Shown piece after piece: positions 1-41,100 of a stretch of DNA of 64,000 nt (position 1 is the stretch's first letter; every line of letters starts with the position of its first letter). The translations under genes and the position numbers were made by a program. The stretch spans positions 2,069,501 to 2,133,500 of the forward strand of contig BROG01000006.1 in NCBI GenBank assembly GCA_030159075.1, given 5' to 3'. The DNA is from Atrina japonica. Taxonomy: Eukaryota; Mollusca; Bivalvia; Pterioida; Pinnidae. The notes under the pieces are model-generated. The model saw only the letters and a list, made by a program, of their open reading frames with translations, made no database searches and had not been told where the DNA came from.

Positions 1-3000
1 TATGTTGGATGTCTACCAAATTCAGTGGACAAAATCAAAGAAATCCAGAATTAAATAGGATATAATCAAAAGGGAAATTCAGTTTTGGTAATATACTTAT
101 GACCAACTCCTGTACATGTAAATAATACAGACACATGTAAAGATAGAAATAAACCTGACCTTGAACCTGTCCAGGTCACTGATGGCCCTTATAGAAATAC
201 AACTGATATGGATACATGCGAGAATAATACAATTCTACATCACTTATTTTGTTATTCCCTGTTTATATAATTTATCAGTTTATAATTCACAGTCCAAAAC
301 ATTTCAAACTATGATGAGAGAAAAAACATATATTAACATCCCATTTGTTTATAAGAGAGTTTACACCCGATATATTTTTCATGAAAGATAAAAGGTGAAA
401 CAATAACGAAAAAATAAAACCCCTCAAACGACTACGCATTTTTAAAAATCAAAGCAAACTGATTGGACAATATAGTCATTTGTTTATATAATGTACTGTT
501 ATAATGTATATCAACATTATTTTTATGAAAAACAATTTCTGGAAAATTTACGATATTGGACAAATTAGAATGTCTTTATGAGGGATATCTATCACAAAAC
601 CAAAATATTTCATTTCACCATTGTAGATAGTTTTAACGCTATAACAAAAATCAAAGATAAATATTTACATCCCACTAAAGTCATTACTGTATGGACGAAA
701 ATTCATATCACTCTTGTTACTAGGCCTATGTATAGGCATAGTAGTGACATCTGACATAAAATCTTGTGTGTGTGTATGAGGTAGCTAAATCTGCATCATC
801 TTGCTGGGGGAATCCCCACATCACCGAGTGCTTAAAAGCATACATAAAACACAAACCTGGCGCTGGGTAGTTCTCCTGAAATCCTTGTTACTATTGGTGC
901 AAATATTGAACACAACCATGCAAAAGATTCAAACCCCAGCACAGATGAAGCAGATGACCCTGCATCTTTTGCTAGCCACAACTTCCTGAAGGTAACGTAG
1001 TAAAAAAAAAAACCGAAACCTTCAACAAAAGCATAAATGTGAGGCAGATCTACCATAAGTTATCAACAATTATTGTTGGCTAAAAGAGACTGGCGTCTTG
1101 AGTTACAAACTTCACTGTAAATGCGTGACCGATATACCAAATTTTCTGCAGTCACTAATTCAGTTTTGGTTGAGCAAGATTTACCCTAGTGAACGACATG
1201 AACGTCATCGCCTGAGTGACGTGCCAAATACATCTAGTCATCTAAAATAGATTGAACAGTTATATGACATGAAATACGAAAATTAACATGTGGTTACTTG
1301 GCTCTAATTCATAAGGTACATAAAATAATTTGTATGACCACAGTCTATATGCTTTTCACACCGTGTATACAATATTCATACACTTGTTAAAGTTTATTTG
1401 TTAAAAAAACATAAAAGATCTATGCTTAATGTGTTAAATGTCAAAATTAAGATGATAAAAATGGATAAATAATGTTAATTATTCAAAGTAATCAACAAAA
1501 TAACAAATCGGTTTTCCAACATGTATTGCACGGATTTTGATCACAAATCATATTAACAACGCTATCAAACACGTTCCATTCAAATCTTCAACCAAATGTC
1601 TATCATTTGACCAACCTATGCTAAACAACACAACTTGGGCAAAACAAAACACCTCCGTTTAATTTTTATCAAAAATCTTAGACAGGTAGTTGGACTGTAA
1701 ATAATTATTGTTCTTAGTTTCTAAAATATCTTCACTAAAATGTTACATATATGGATTATTTAATATAGATATTGTTATGCCTATCAATATAACTATAATG
1801 ATATACTTGTAGTAAATTCTTTGTTTTCACATAGTTCAAATATATATACATATAACTGGGCAGAAGTTGTGATACGTTGTCAAAAATTAAAACAAGATTA
1901 AATTTCTAAGGGTGCAAAAACCAGAGAAATGAACTTTTTCTACTCCAATATGGGTACAAACAAACAAGCAGATTACATGTGTTAAGAAATGATAACAATT
2001 AAAATAATTCCATTTGATGTTACCACGGTTACAACATGTATAAACAAAAAACATTGACGAGTCTTCCTGGCCACAAATATCAACAAAACTCCAGACCCTG
2101 AGGTCACACTCTTGTAACAGTAGACTTGCTCTTACAATGTAAGATGGAAGACAAGAGTTAAATGCATTTGAAAACCTGGGGCCAGAACTCATCAAACTTA
2201 CTCAATACTGAAGCTCAACTTTTATTTCATTTTTTTTTTTGACTATATAATCGTTTGTAAAACTTTGAGGTTTGAATGATTAGGAAACAAATTACTTTTT
2301 TATCATTCACATACAAATTTTTGCATCACACTGTGAAAAATGAATAAATACATCAAGTACAGTACTCAAAATTTGAGTACATACTCGAACAATATTTTTT
2401 AATATTTCTGAAGTTTTCTTCAAATGAGCAATAATTTTTATCATTATTTACCATTGTATGCCGTCAATATACAACCATGTCCAGTTACATAATAAATCCA
2501 GTAAGTTTTACCTTGAAGTCATGAAAATTTGGTTGAGCTTGATTACTGTGTAAATTTGGAGACTTCGGGCCCAACTCACACAGATATAACCTTTAAATTG
2601 CAATAATACACAAAATTACAGAGTTAGCTCTTAACTGATGTGATCATTTGAATATAGGACATGTGCAATCAATCAATATAAAATAACATTGTCATGATAA
2701 GTTATACACTGATATGAATAATATTTACTTTACATTAAATTAACTAACCAAATACACTTATATTGATTTACTGTGACAGTTGACAAGTGATAAAAAAAAT
2801 GTCTGCAATACATACCAAATCCTGAACTGATATCAGAGCTTATCAGAAGTAAAAAAAAACCCAAACATCTTATTCATCATGCTGTCTTCAGAGAACTTTA
2901 ATCTGTTTGCATTGAAAACAATGATAAAGAAAGACAAATAAATAGATTTGTCTTTACTGAAGTTTTTCTATCAGAAGTTTTGAATAATCTTTAACAACAC

Positions 3001-3849
3001 TGAAAATGTAGATATATGTCAAAGTCTGGTTTTCATCATGGCTTACACATCTTCCATTACATTGACAAGATTGTCAAAAGTACAAAATACAGACTTGAAA
3101 GTGTTCTGTTGTAGTAGAACTGATAAATGACATAAAAATTGGTTTCACTTGTGTGAAAATTTACAATATATTTTATCTTCAATGCATTGGAAAAGCATGA
3201 ATTTACTTTTGATTTTGGTTACAGGAAAAATAAAACCTTGTTTAAGTTTTTTTACATCGCAATTTCCTCATATTCTGTCCTATGTTCTGGTTTTATATAT
3301 ATTTTCACCTGTTGGATTTTCAAATCATAAAGACCAATTCTGATGGGTCACTGACAAGCCTGAACCACTCACATTAAAACTTTTGCTGATTCCAACACAA
3401 ACTGAATAATTATGATATATAGATATTTAGTTGCATGCAGTGATGCTTTAGACCATGTCTGAATATTTCTATTTATTACATCAACTACGACTTTCAATCA
3501 ATATCCTAAACCAAAAATCAACCAAAGGAATATTTTTTACAAGTTGCTTGATTACTTCACCTATTTCTAGAACATTGTGTGCCGATGTATCTTTTTATGT
3601 TTTCTATTTATAGGCTATTTTTCAATATCGTTTTTTGAGATAATAATAGATAACAGCCAAAAGATGAAAAAAATCAATACCATTGGCCATCTTGACAATC
3701 TTGACTTAATGGTAATACTTTGAACTTGTTTTGTTTCTTTCTATCTATAAGTCTTTTAAAATAAAGGCCCAAATAAGTCCAAACATGAACATTTTTTAAA
3801 AGGAGATAACATGTATAAAGATTTATAGTTTCTATAAACATGTATCTAT

Positions 3850-3903
<54 letters not shown>

Positions 3904-6900
3904 GAGATATTACACCAAAAGCTTACATTAAAAGGGAAAAGATTGTAGCCTGAATGTTATATCTTTGATTTCTGATCTTCTTCCATTCTCTATTTAACTT
4001 AAGTAACTGTCAAGACTATATAAAATGATAAATGAATAAAATTAAATGGTGTTAAAGAAAAAAGTTCCACGGGAAATTTCAGTTCTTATTCAAATATTGC
4101 AGAATTCCATGAACTCTGCATCCAAATCAATATGAGACAACAACTTTTACTATAGCTGTAAATGTCTTCGTGATAACACACAATAATTGTGCTGACTTAA
4201 ACATGCTAAATAATATTCATTTTGGCTTATGGAATCATTTCTGTTTTTCATTCATGAGGATGATTTACAGAGTTTCTAAAGACAAACATTTATTTCCTGA
4301 AAACGAACTAGCATTGTCCTAATCAAAAGATGTAACAGAAAAAGACTAACCAAAAGGTTACAAATGAAAGTGTTGATGACAGATGCAAAATGATAGCAAA
4401 AAAAGGCTCCTCAGATTTTCTTAAGGTTAAAGTGATATAAGCTGTCACAACGATTATTTTTGTCCCCAGACATATAGTTGAGAATATGATAAAATATGTG
4501 TTCAAATACATTATCAAACACGTGAAACATTGTAAAAGATCTTCTTTTTGAAGTTATTTGTTTTATTAGAATTTAAGTTTTTTAAGCAATGGCGGACAAA
4601 CAATAACTGATATTACGGGTTATGTTTGGCAAGATTGTTACAATTTTACACATGCATTTGTTATTCTAACCACCAGATGGTCTCTTTGGAATATATACGA
4701 GATAAGATATTACATAAAATGGGCATGTAAAATTTTTCACCTGCGACAGCTCATATCATTTAAAAGGATTATACAAGCCAGCAGCTAATAAAAGTGTCCT
4801 TAGGCAAGAAAACAAGGAATTCCATCCAATGTAATATTTCTAATTCTGTAGATTTATCACGACGGAAACAAAAAGAGATCATCTGGCCTGCACTCATTCT
4901 CATATTGTATTTTTTTAATCTACTTATGTTCAGGTATCTGAAAACATAATATCACAGTTCCCCCCGAATTTTCCCAAGGACCATTTTTCCAGCCGCTGGC
5001 TGATATGTAACAGAACTGTATGGGCATTTCACTCATTGTAAACAGTGTAATAGTAAGTAAGTAACTATGGTGATACATACATATAATGACAAATTCTGAA
5101 GCAGTTCTTCTGATACTTGAAACAAATAAAATGTTTGATATTTTTTGTAAAAAAACAAAACAAATCAAAAACAAAAAACACCTCATATCTCGCACAACAG
5201 CAAATCACATAAAAAGCTAACAATGGCATTGGAAGTGAAAACAAATATAGCCAAGTATGGTTTTAAATAAGAATAAATAATATCACATTAATAAATGTTT
5301 CCACACATTTTTATTCATTATGAATAGTAAAATGTGTACAAAAAAGCTTTGTATGATATAAATGGAGGGATGTCAAGGAAAAATAATCAAATTTATGCTA
5401 ACATTAAAATGACAAATTGACAGAATTATGTTTAACGGTATGAAAACAGAAAAGAAATTGTAATATATTTTGTCTTAGCAAGTACTTACTAAGGACAAAA
5501 AAGACCAATTATGACAGCCTTTCTGTTAACGACACAGACTTTTACTGTTTCTTAGACTAGGAAGACAAGGGAAATGATCTTACATGTCTAGGTATGCGAT
5601 GAAATATAGATAATTCTTAAACTGTTATCACTATGATATTTATGAAGGTATATAGACACATGAAAATAATTCGGTATACACAATATGGCAATGTAAGTAC
5701 GATGTGTTCTATCTAATTGAATAAAATGACAATCAAATCACTGTTGCTGGGTGAAATTCTAAGTATCACACTAAAAATAGATATCTACATATACATATGA
5801 TTTGCCAAGATTATACTTTCCACATTATTATGGGGTCGAACATGTTCCTTCCCATCGGGGAGGGCAAGAAAGGGGAATACCTCGTACCAACATAATTGAT
5901 AGCTTTCAACATTAAGACTGTATATCTTACTAGCAATTGTAGATATGGATATACATGCATACAGAGTTATACACTTTCCTTTTTAATGATTTTTACACCA
6001 GAATCAACAATATTTCAGTTTCAATTGTGAAACAGACAACTGGCTTCCACTCTAAAAACTCTTCTGCTGGTTCCAACAACATCCGATTAGGTTCTTGCAT
6101 AGCTTGAACTAATCCTGACTAAAAGATGTAATAGTGGGAAATGCTATCATTTTTAAGCCTGTTGCTGTAACAATTTGACTAAAGAGGCCCTAAACAAAGA
6201 ATTGTTTTGTGCAGTTAGCATACAAGAATACATGTATTTAATATGACACAGCATTTCACACAATTTTGCTGTATGAAATTGAGTGACACAAAATTCATGG
6301 CTGTACAAGTCAATGTCAGCTGAATCTAACAAGAAGAAACATCTGTGTAGTCTCATTCTTTTTACCTGCCATGGTATACTTTATACCTGGAAATTTTTGC
6401 TCCCATATAATTTTCGCATTTACCCTACATATGCCATCCATAAGTTTATGCTGATTTGGGGCTAATTAAAGATGGATTAAATATGTTTTCTGTAGTAAAA
6501 AGGTGGAAATAACCAGGGGCCCTTTTTACGAAAGGTCCTAAATTTTAGACTTGGTCTTAGGACCACACTTACAACTTGCAATCATTTTACAAAGACTAAG
6601 GACAAGTGACTTCCGACCGAATCAGGTCATGTCTTTATGGCTACCCAGAAGTTGTGCATATACCTATCTTATTTTTGTATGTGTCATAATTTATCTTTGT
6701 AAATGTAGCAGGTAAAAATACTCATAAACTATCAAGATCGTATTTGAAAATATGCAAAAATACCTTAAGACTTGATAAAACAGGTCCTAGGAGCGAAAAT
6801 TTTCAGGTAAAAAGTATTTTAAATCATGCACAGACTTCAATCGAATTCTAAAATATCTAAGTTATTCGTTTGAATGTAAGATCCCCCTGGGAAAGTGTAT

Positions 6901-7153
6901 GGCCATGTCAAATGAAAACATTTACAAAAATAACAACATGTTAGAGCACTTAAAATATGAATGTACATAATATACATGTCATATAAACCCAAAATAAGAA
7001 CACACATACACACAAAAACAGAAATACCTCTAACAAAAAGCATAATCACACCAGACACTTATAATGGTTAATCTCTGAGGCAGAGATACATCTAAGAAAC
7101 TTATACATCACACACACACACATGTTCATCAAGGCATTCATTCATTTCACATG
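1..7153. other. 3' flank / probable ATG9 3' UTR, no gene seen
   Basis: No recognisable coding exon, RNA gene or intact transposon. The part nearest 7153 should be ATG9 3' UTR; a minus-strand AATAAA (TTTATT at 5309-5314) is one of several possible polyadenylation signals and I cannot choose between them. Contents are AT-rich sequence, a TA/GT microsatellite at 3850-3900, and a possible degraded repeat around 6510-6800 starting CAGGGGCCC. A stretch at 868-990 (plus) reads like coding sequence but has no acceptor. Confidence 0.5.
3850..3900. repeat. (TA)n(GT)n microsatellite
   Basis: Alternating TA for about 21 bp followed directly by 15 GT units, a compound purine-pyrimidine tract. Confidence 0.95.
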
Positions 7154-34901
<27,748 letters not shown>

Positions 34902-35003
34902 CTGCAATGATAAAAATGAAATATAAAAAAATGAGAAAAGTAATCAATTGATTAAGACTAACTACAATACATGTAAGTACATTTTGACATTTATGTACAT
35001 ACA

Positions 35004-35154
35004 CCAGGGCCTGGCACCATAACACTTAAGAATTACCTAAGTCTAAAAATTTTACTCAACATCGGTTAATCCTGAAATCTGATTGGCTGAGCAGGCTAAG
35101 TTGAGAAAATTCTCAGACTTTAGTAAATTCTCAATTTTTATGATACCGGTCCCA
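35004..35154. mobile_element. ~150-bp foldback repeat, family 2 copy B
   Basis: CAGGGCCTGGCACCATA and TATGATACCGGTCCCAG are inverted ends; the interior matches 16588-16738. Lies upstream of ATG9 coding exon 1. Confidence 0.75.
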
Positions 35155-35808
35155 GAAATTGACTTCTTCGTGTGCATGAAATAAATAAATATCTAAACTA
35201 GTGTCATATATAGCTGTTTCCTATAATTAGACGCATCTGTTTATTAGATGCACACAGAAATGTTTGTTGCACTTTGGTAAAGTATTACTAGTTTTATTCA
35301 AATGACACCCAGTTCATATATTAACAAATGATTAAAGGTGCATTGCAAGTACATGTATGTTGTCCTTGCATACACATTTTTAATACTACTCACTGGTATA
35401 TGGAAGTTGGAAAATGGGAGTGGCAAGGGATGAGTGGGTCAGCTATATGAACATATTAAATTGTGTAAGTCAACTTTGAAAATTCCTCCAAAACTGACAG
35501 GTGTTGAGATAATCTGTTTATGCAAGACAAATAATATTTGCTTAAGTACTGTCATATATGAAAATAAATGAAAAATCCATCAGCAGTATAAGAGGTTTTA
35601 CAACATAATTTACATATCAATAATAATGTAACCCAGTGTACATGTAATAATAATGTAACACAATGTATATCCAATTATCAACCTTATAAAGGTATTAAAA
35701 CAACTCTGTGAACCAATTCTGCTTCAAAGGAATAAAACAGGTACTTGTAATATCATATCTTTATCACCTGTTTGACTCTTTTCTGCTTTATGATGATAAC
35801 CAGGGGCG

Positions 35809-35945
35809 GATCCAGGATTTTTTGAAAGGAGGTTTGAACATTTTTATCATTATGAAATTTGACCACCAAAGGTGCGTGCCTTCAGAGGCGAGGGGTCTGA
35901 GGCAGTTTTGAATTTTTCAAAGGGGGGTGCAACCCATGCCTTAAT
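35809..35945. repeat. Dispersed repeat fragment
   Basis: Starts CCAGGGGCGGATCCAGGATT and has GC-rich blocks (GGCGAGGGGTCTGAGG, AAAGGGGGGTGCAACCC) unlike its surroundings. Resembles widespread short repeats of marine invertebrates; assignment by style only. Confidence 0.45.
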
Positions 35946-36025
35946 TCTGCCAATGATATTATTAACAGAGCTTGTATTTAGATGTGAATGAAATTATATT
36001 AAACAAGAATTAGCACAAGATTACA

Positions 36026-36054
36026 ACAAAGACAAACAGGATGTCAAACTTGCA
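36026..36054. repeat. 29-bp direct repeat, left flank of LTR element
   Basis: Begins ACAAAGACAAACAGG and ends CAAACTTGCA; identical to 44218-44246. It is far longer than the 4-6 bp target duplication made by LTR-element integrases. Confidence 0.95.
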
Positions 36055-36145
36055 CAACTCCCTTACGGTAAGTAATACCAATTATATTATCCCTCACTTA
36101 AACTAAACAATTATTCATAAATCCTCACTAATGCACTTCACCACA
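36053..36145 (+). repeat. 5' LTR, truncated to the last 93 bp
   Basis: Matches positions 44126-44218 of the 3' LTR from CACAACTCCCTTACGG to CTTCACCACA, with no obvious differences. The first ~144 bp of the LTR are absent, so the element lacks its 5' U3 promoter. Confidence 0.93.
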
Positions 36146-36146
36146 T

Positions 36147-36160
36147 TGGTGTCAGAAGTG
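36147..36160 (+). other. Primer binding site (tRNA-Leu type)
   Basis: TGGTGTCAGAAGTG follows the LTR end after 1 nt. It is complementary to a tRNA 3' end ...CACTTCTGACACCA, as in leucine tRNAs used by several animal Gypsy elements. The tRNA identity is inferred. Confidence 0.75.
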
Positions 36161-36438
36161 ATGTGAGTACGAACATAACGTAAACAGAAGTGCAAATATA
36201 TTTTGTTTTCGCCAAAATTAACCAGTTGGCGCCAATATAGCGTTGTCTGTGAATTAAGATCCAAGTTAGATATTTTAAGTGAAATAACAGATTATATTGT
36301 CGGACTTTCCCTGATAATAAAGTCATATTCATGACAATTAAAGTTCAAAAAAATAAATAAATAAAAATTAATAAACAAAACTAAATATAATATTCAATAA
36401 TTCTAAGCTATAGATTGAAATTCAAATAATTTCCTTAA

Positions 36439-38060
36439 ATGTCAATTCCTATAGATATTAACAATGCAAGTTTAGAAGAACTTCAATCTATACCAAATAT
36501 TGGAGAAAAGAGAGCTAAAATAATCATTAAGGCTAGACAAGAAAAAAAAATTATCATTAGAAGATCTAAAGCAGTTACATAAAATACCTTGTACAATATG
36601 GGACCCACTGTTTTTTGAAAATAAAATTATATTTGGGGAACCTTTAGAAAAATTCCTACATCACAAAATATGGATGAACTAAAGGAACAAATATCAAAAT
36701 TACAAAATGAAATAAAAAACCACAGAAAGAAATAAAAACAAAGAGACATGACAATCTCACAATGTGAAAGAGACATAGAATTAAGAGAACAAGAAAAAAA
36801 AATGAGTTAGAAATTTTTTTTCTTTGAGCAAATGGCAGAAAATTATGATAAAACCAAAACAATTCAAACAGAATATGAATTAAGATTAAAACAAAAAGAT
36901 ATGGAACATGAACTAAAAATGGAACAAATAGATAGATTACAAAAAGAAGAAAAGAGCTCGAATTTTACAACTAAAAGAGGAAGAAGTGTGGGAAGAAAAA
37001 TACAAACAAATAGAAATGAAGTATAGACATAGGGAGAGAGTGAATTCGCAACAGGCGAGGAAGTTTATTTGATAGAATAGCCCCAAATGGAATATAATAA
37101 AAAATACAGAGAAAGTGAACATGTAAAAAAACATGATGGCCCATCCCCACCTAAAATGTCCACTTTTGATGGAAAAATGATTGGAGACCATTCTTTACAC
37201 AATTTTCACATATAGCATCTAGATATCAGTGGACAGAACAACAGAAACTTGATAAGCTTATAGAATGTTTAAGGGACAAAGCATTAAAATACTTCAGTTC
37301 TCGCCAGCCCCACAAATGACCAACAAAATTACACAGTGATTATAGGAAAATTAAGAGAAAGATTTGGAAAAAAGATTTGCCACATATAATCAGACAGACG
37401 ACAATTACAAGATATTCATCAAAATAGTGATGAAACGCTAGATGAATTCTCTGAAAGAGTATTAGAAATGACAATAGATGGTTACCCTAATGCACCAGAT
37501 GAATGCATCCAAACTGTAGCAATAGATTGCATTCTTAAAAGGGTGTAATAACAAACAAGCAGCACTTAGTGCATTAGATATAAACCCTTTGACACTAGAC
37601 CAAGCCACACAATATATGAAAAGTGCTGTGACCAACCAACGTCTAATTCTAGGAACAAAAAAATTAGAAATAAAAAGAGTTTTCTTTTGAAAAAGTAAAC
37701 ATGCAGAATTAGATAATGAAAGTGACCCTGAAGAAGAATTTCCAAAAATAAGGGCAGTTTACAACAACAAAAGAGAAACACCATTAAATCAAAACCATGA
37801 AACAAGAATTAAAAACGTAGAAACAAAAATAAAAAAAAATAGAGGAAGATGTTATGGAAACTAAAACTAACAATAAAGGAGATCCTTAAAATATTAACAC
37901 TTCAGGTAAAATCAAGATCTAGGTCCAACTCTCCTAATAAAACAATCCCTAGGTCACCACAAAAGTAGTCCAGACAGAAAATTTAGTTGTTTTAGATGCA
38001 ACCAAGAAGGACACTTTGCTAGAGAATGCCCAAATCCTAGAAATAGGTCCCCATCTCCGC
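36439..38060 (+). pseudogene. gag remnant: HhH motif, coiled coil, capsid, CCHC knuckle
   Basis: The ATG at 36439 opens a helix-hairpin-helix motif (NNASLEELQSIPNIGEKRAK) like those of ComEA-type DNA-binding proteins, interrupted by an A run at 36542-36550; the following frame continues with LSLEDLKQL. Next comes a Lys/Glu-rich coiled-coil stretch, open at 36832-37026. A capsid-like region follows (about 37150-37690) with PKMSTFDGK, LRERFGKK, DETLDEFSERV and LDQATQYM, spread over several frames. One CCHC zinc knuckle (CFRCNQEGHFAREC, 37988-38029) marks the nucleocapsid end. Multiple frameshifts and stops make it non-functional. Confidence 0.8.
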
Positions 38061-38149
38061 AATATAGGTCACAGTCTCCTTTAAATTTCAACGGGTTGAT
38101 GAAGTAGGCCATTCGTCAACCAACATTACCCATAATGGTAGGCCTTCAC

Positions 38150-41100
38150 CTAAAGTTAAATTTAAAGTTAAAGAACTAAAAATGTACAACAATACAAAAA
38201 ACAGAAATACATTGTATATACCAGTTGAAGTAGAGAATGTAAAAGTTAATGCAGTTATAGATACTGCAGCACAAGTATCAGTAATGAACACCAATCTTTT
38301 TCAATAAAATAAAACCCTACCCCAAACCTAACTGATTTTATAGAATTAAAAGCAGCTGGATAAAACAATGACATAAAAAGCTAGATTAGGCAAAAAATGT
38401 GAATATGAAGGTGGGAAATGTTATAAAAAAATGGGATGTAGTGGTGGCGAAATTGCCGATTCATTACTGTTAGGATTAGATTTTCTAGAACACTGCAGTA
38501 GTGTAATAGATTTACAAAATTACACAGTTACGTTTGATGAAACTGTGATGCCTATTAGACAGTTAGGCACAGATGATGATCAAAAGATCGAAAATATTTC
38601 AGGTATATGTGGACAAGAAAATTGTGATACCCCCAAATTCAATCAAATATGTCCCCTTTGAAAACAGATAGACCATTTCAAAATCCTATTATGATAGAAA
38701 CTGAAAAAAAATCCAGCAACCCTTCTAGTACCAAATGCAATAATTAATATGAATCAAAGAAAAATTCCATACAGAAATACAACTGACAATTTTTATCACA
38801 TTGAAGAAAGATCAGAAAAATAGGTACAGGTATAGAAATCAAAGAAATGCATCATAGAGTTAGATGAGAAAGAAATAATAAAAATCAATAAAATTGAACA
38901 AGATTCCACTAGGGATAAGGTTGAAAGTACATGTGAGAATAAAATAGATAAAGACAAAGATAAATTTACCAACACAGATACAAGACCTATTTAACAAATC
39001 CACAAAATATCTAAATGAGGAACAACAAACAGAAGTTATGTCCTTTTGAAACAATTCGAAAATGTGTTTGCGAAAGATGATTTTGATTTAGGGTTGTTTA
39101 ATGAAAACATAAAACACAAAATAGACACTGGTGACTCCAAACCTATCAAACAGAAATTACGTAGGACACCTTTAGGTTTTTGAAAATGAAGAGAAAAAAC
39201 ACATTGAACAAAATGTTAGATAAAGGAATTATACAAACCATCTGTATCGGAATGGGCGTCCTCCCCCAGTACTTGTTAGAAAAAAAAATTGGAAAAATAC
39301 GATTTTGTATTGACTATAGAAGTTTAAACAAAGTAACAACAAAAGATGCATTCCCAATTCCCATAATAAAAATTTGCATAGATACACTACAAGGGAATAT
39401 ATACTTTAGTACTCTTGATATGGCCTCTGGATATTGGCAAATATAATAGTAGATGAAAAAGATAGACATAAAACAGCATTCATTCACAAAACATGGACTT
39501 TTTTGAACACATACGGTTACCATTTGGCCTGTGTAACAGTCCTGCTACATTTAGTAGAATCATACAATTCGTGTTACAAGGATTAAATTGGAAAGAATGT
39601 CTAGCATACTTAGATGATGTAGTTGTTTTAGGAAAAAATTTTGAGGAACATCTTAACAATCTATCTCTGGTATTGCATAGATTTGAAAAGTATAATCTAA
39701 AATTGAAACCCCAAAAATGTGTATTTTTCCACCTGAAATTAAATTTCTGGGTAAAAATAGTAAACAAAGAAGGAATTATCAATAGATACTGACAATTTTG
39801 AGACAATTAAAAACTGGCTAACTCCAAAAAATGTAAAACAAGTAGAATCTTTCTTAGGATTTGCAAATTACCACAGAGATCATATAAAAAAATTTTGCAA
39901 AAATAGCTGGACCACTTCATAACTTAGTTAAAACTGGTAAAAAAGTCCAAATTCAAGTGGGAAAAAGAACATGGACCAAGCATTTATAAATTAAAATCCA
40001 GCATATTAGATGCTTCAACTTTATCCTACCCAAATACTGATGACATCTTCATTTTAGATACCGAGCATCAGACATCATACAATTGTATATGGGCTGAATT
40101 AATCCCAGGTCCAAAATGGTAAAGAAAGGATAATCTGTTTTGCAAGTAAAGTCCCTAAATCCAGCACAGAAAAAATAATTGCACAACCCGAAAAGAACTA
40201 TTATCTATTGTTTACATTTACTAGACAATTTCGTCATTTCTGTTAGGGCAGAAACTTTATAGTTAGAACTGATCACAATAGTTTGATATGGTTGTTAAAT
40301 TTCACAAAAACATTGAAGGCCAACTTGCTCGCTGGATAGAAGAATTGTCCCAATATACAATGACAATACAACATCGTAACTGGTAAGATACATAAAAATG
40401 CTGATGCATTGTCCAGAATCCCTGATGAATTAGAGTGGTGTAATAACTATAGTACGGGGTAGACACATTGAACAACTACCCTTGTGGAGGTTGCAAGTTT
40501 TGTACAAGGGCACAAAACAATGGGCAAAATTTGAAGATGATGTTGACTATGTTATCCCCCTTTCAGTAAGATCTGTAACACACAAATTCACAAAAAACAA
40601 ACGGTGTTTAAATTTTGTGAAATTTTATCCACCAAATGAGTTAGCAAAACAACAAAAAGCTAGATAATGATATATGTTAGATTATTACATGGTTAAAAGT
40701 CTGAACATGAACCAAACAAAATAGATTTACAATTATCTAGTCAGGCTGTTAAATATCTGTGGTCTTTGAAATCTCAACTAGAGTTAAAAAATGAAGTGTT
40801 ATATTACAAATGGGAGAGAAGACATCACTAATCATTATCTTTTTGTAGCACCAAAACTAATGAGACCTGATATATTGAAATTTTGTCACGACAACAAATG
40901 TGGGGACACTTTGGTCAAGAAAAAACCTATGACAAATTAAAAAAATTGTACTATTTGGTATAATATGCATAGGGACTCAAAACTCTATGTAAGAAAGTTG
41001 TAAGGTTGTGTAACAAAAACAAAAAACCTAATAAAAATTATAAAGCTTCATTAGGACAATATCATGCTGGAGATCCAATGGAAAGAGTTCACATGGATAT

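Noticed and set aside
1887..2195. 102-codon minus-strand ORF in the left flank
   Set aside because: Composition unlike coding exons of the neighbouring genes, no motif, no supporting splice sites.
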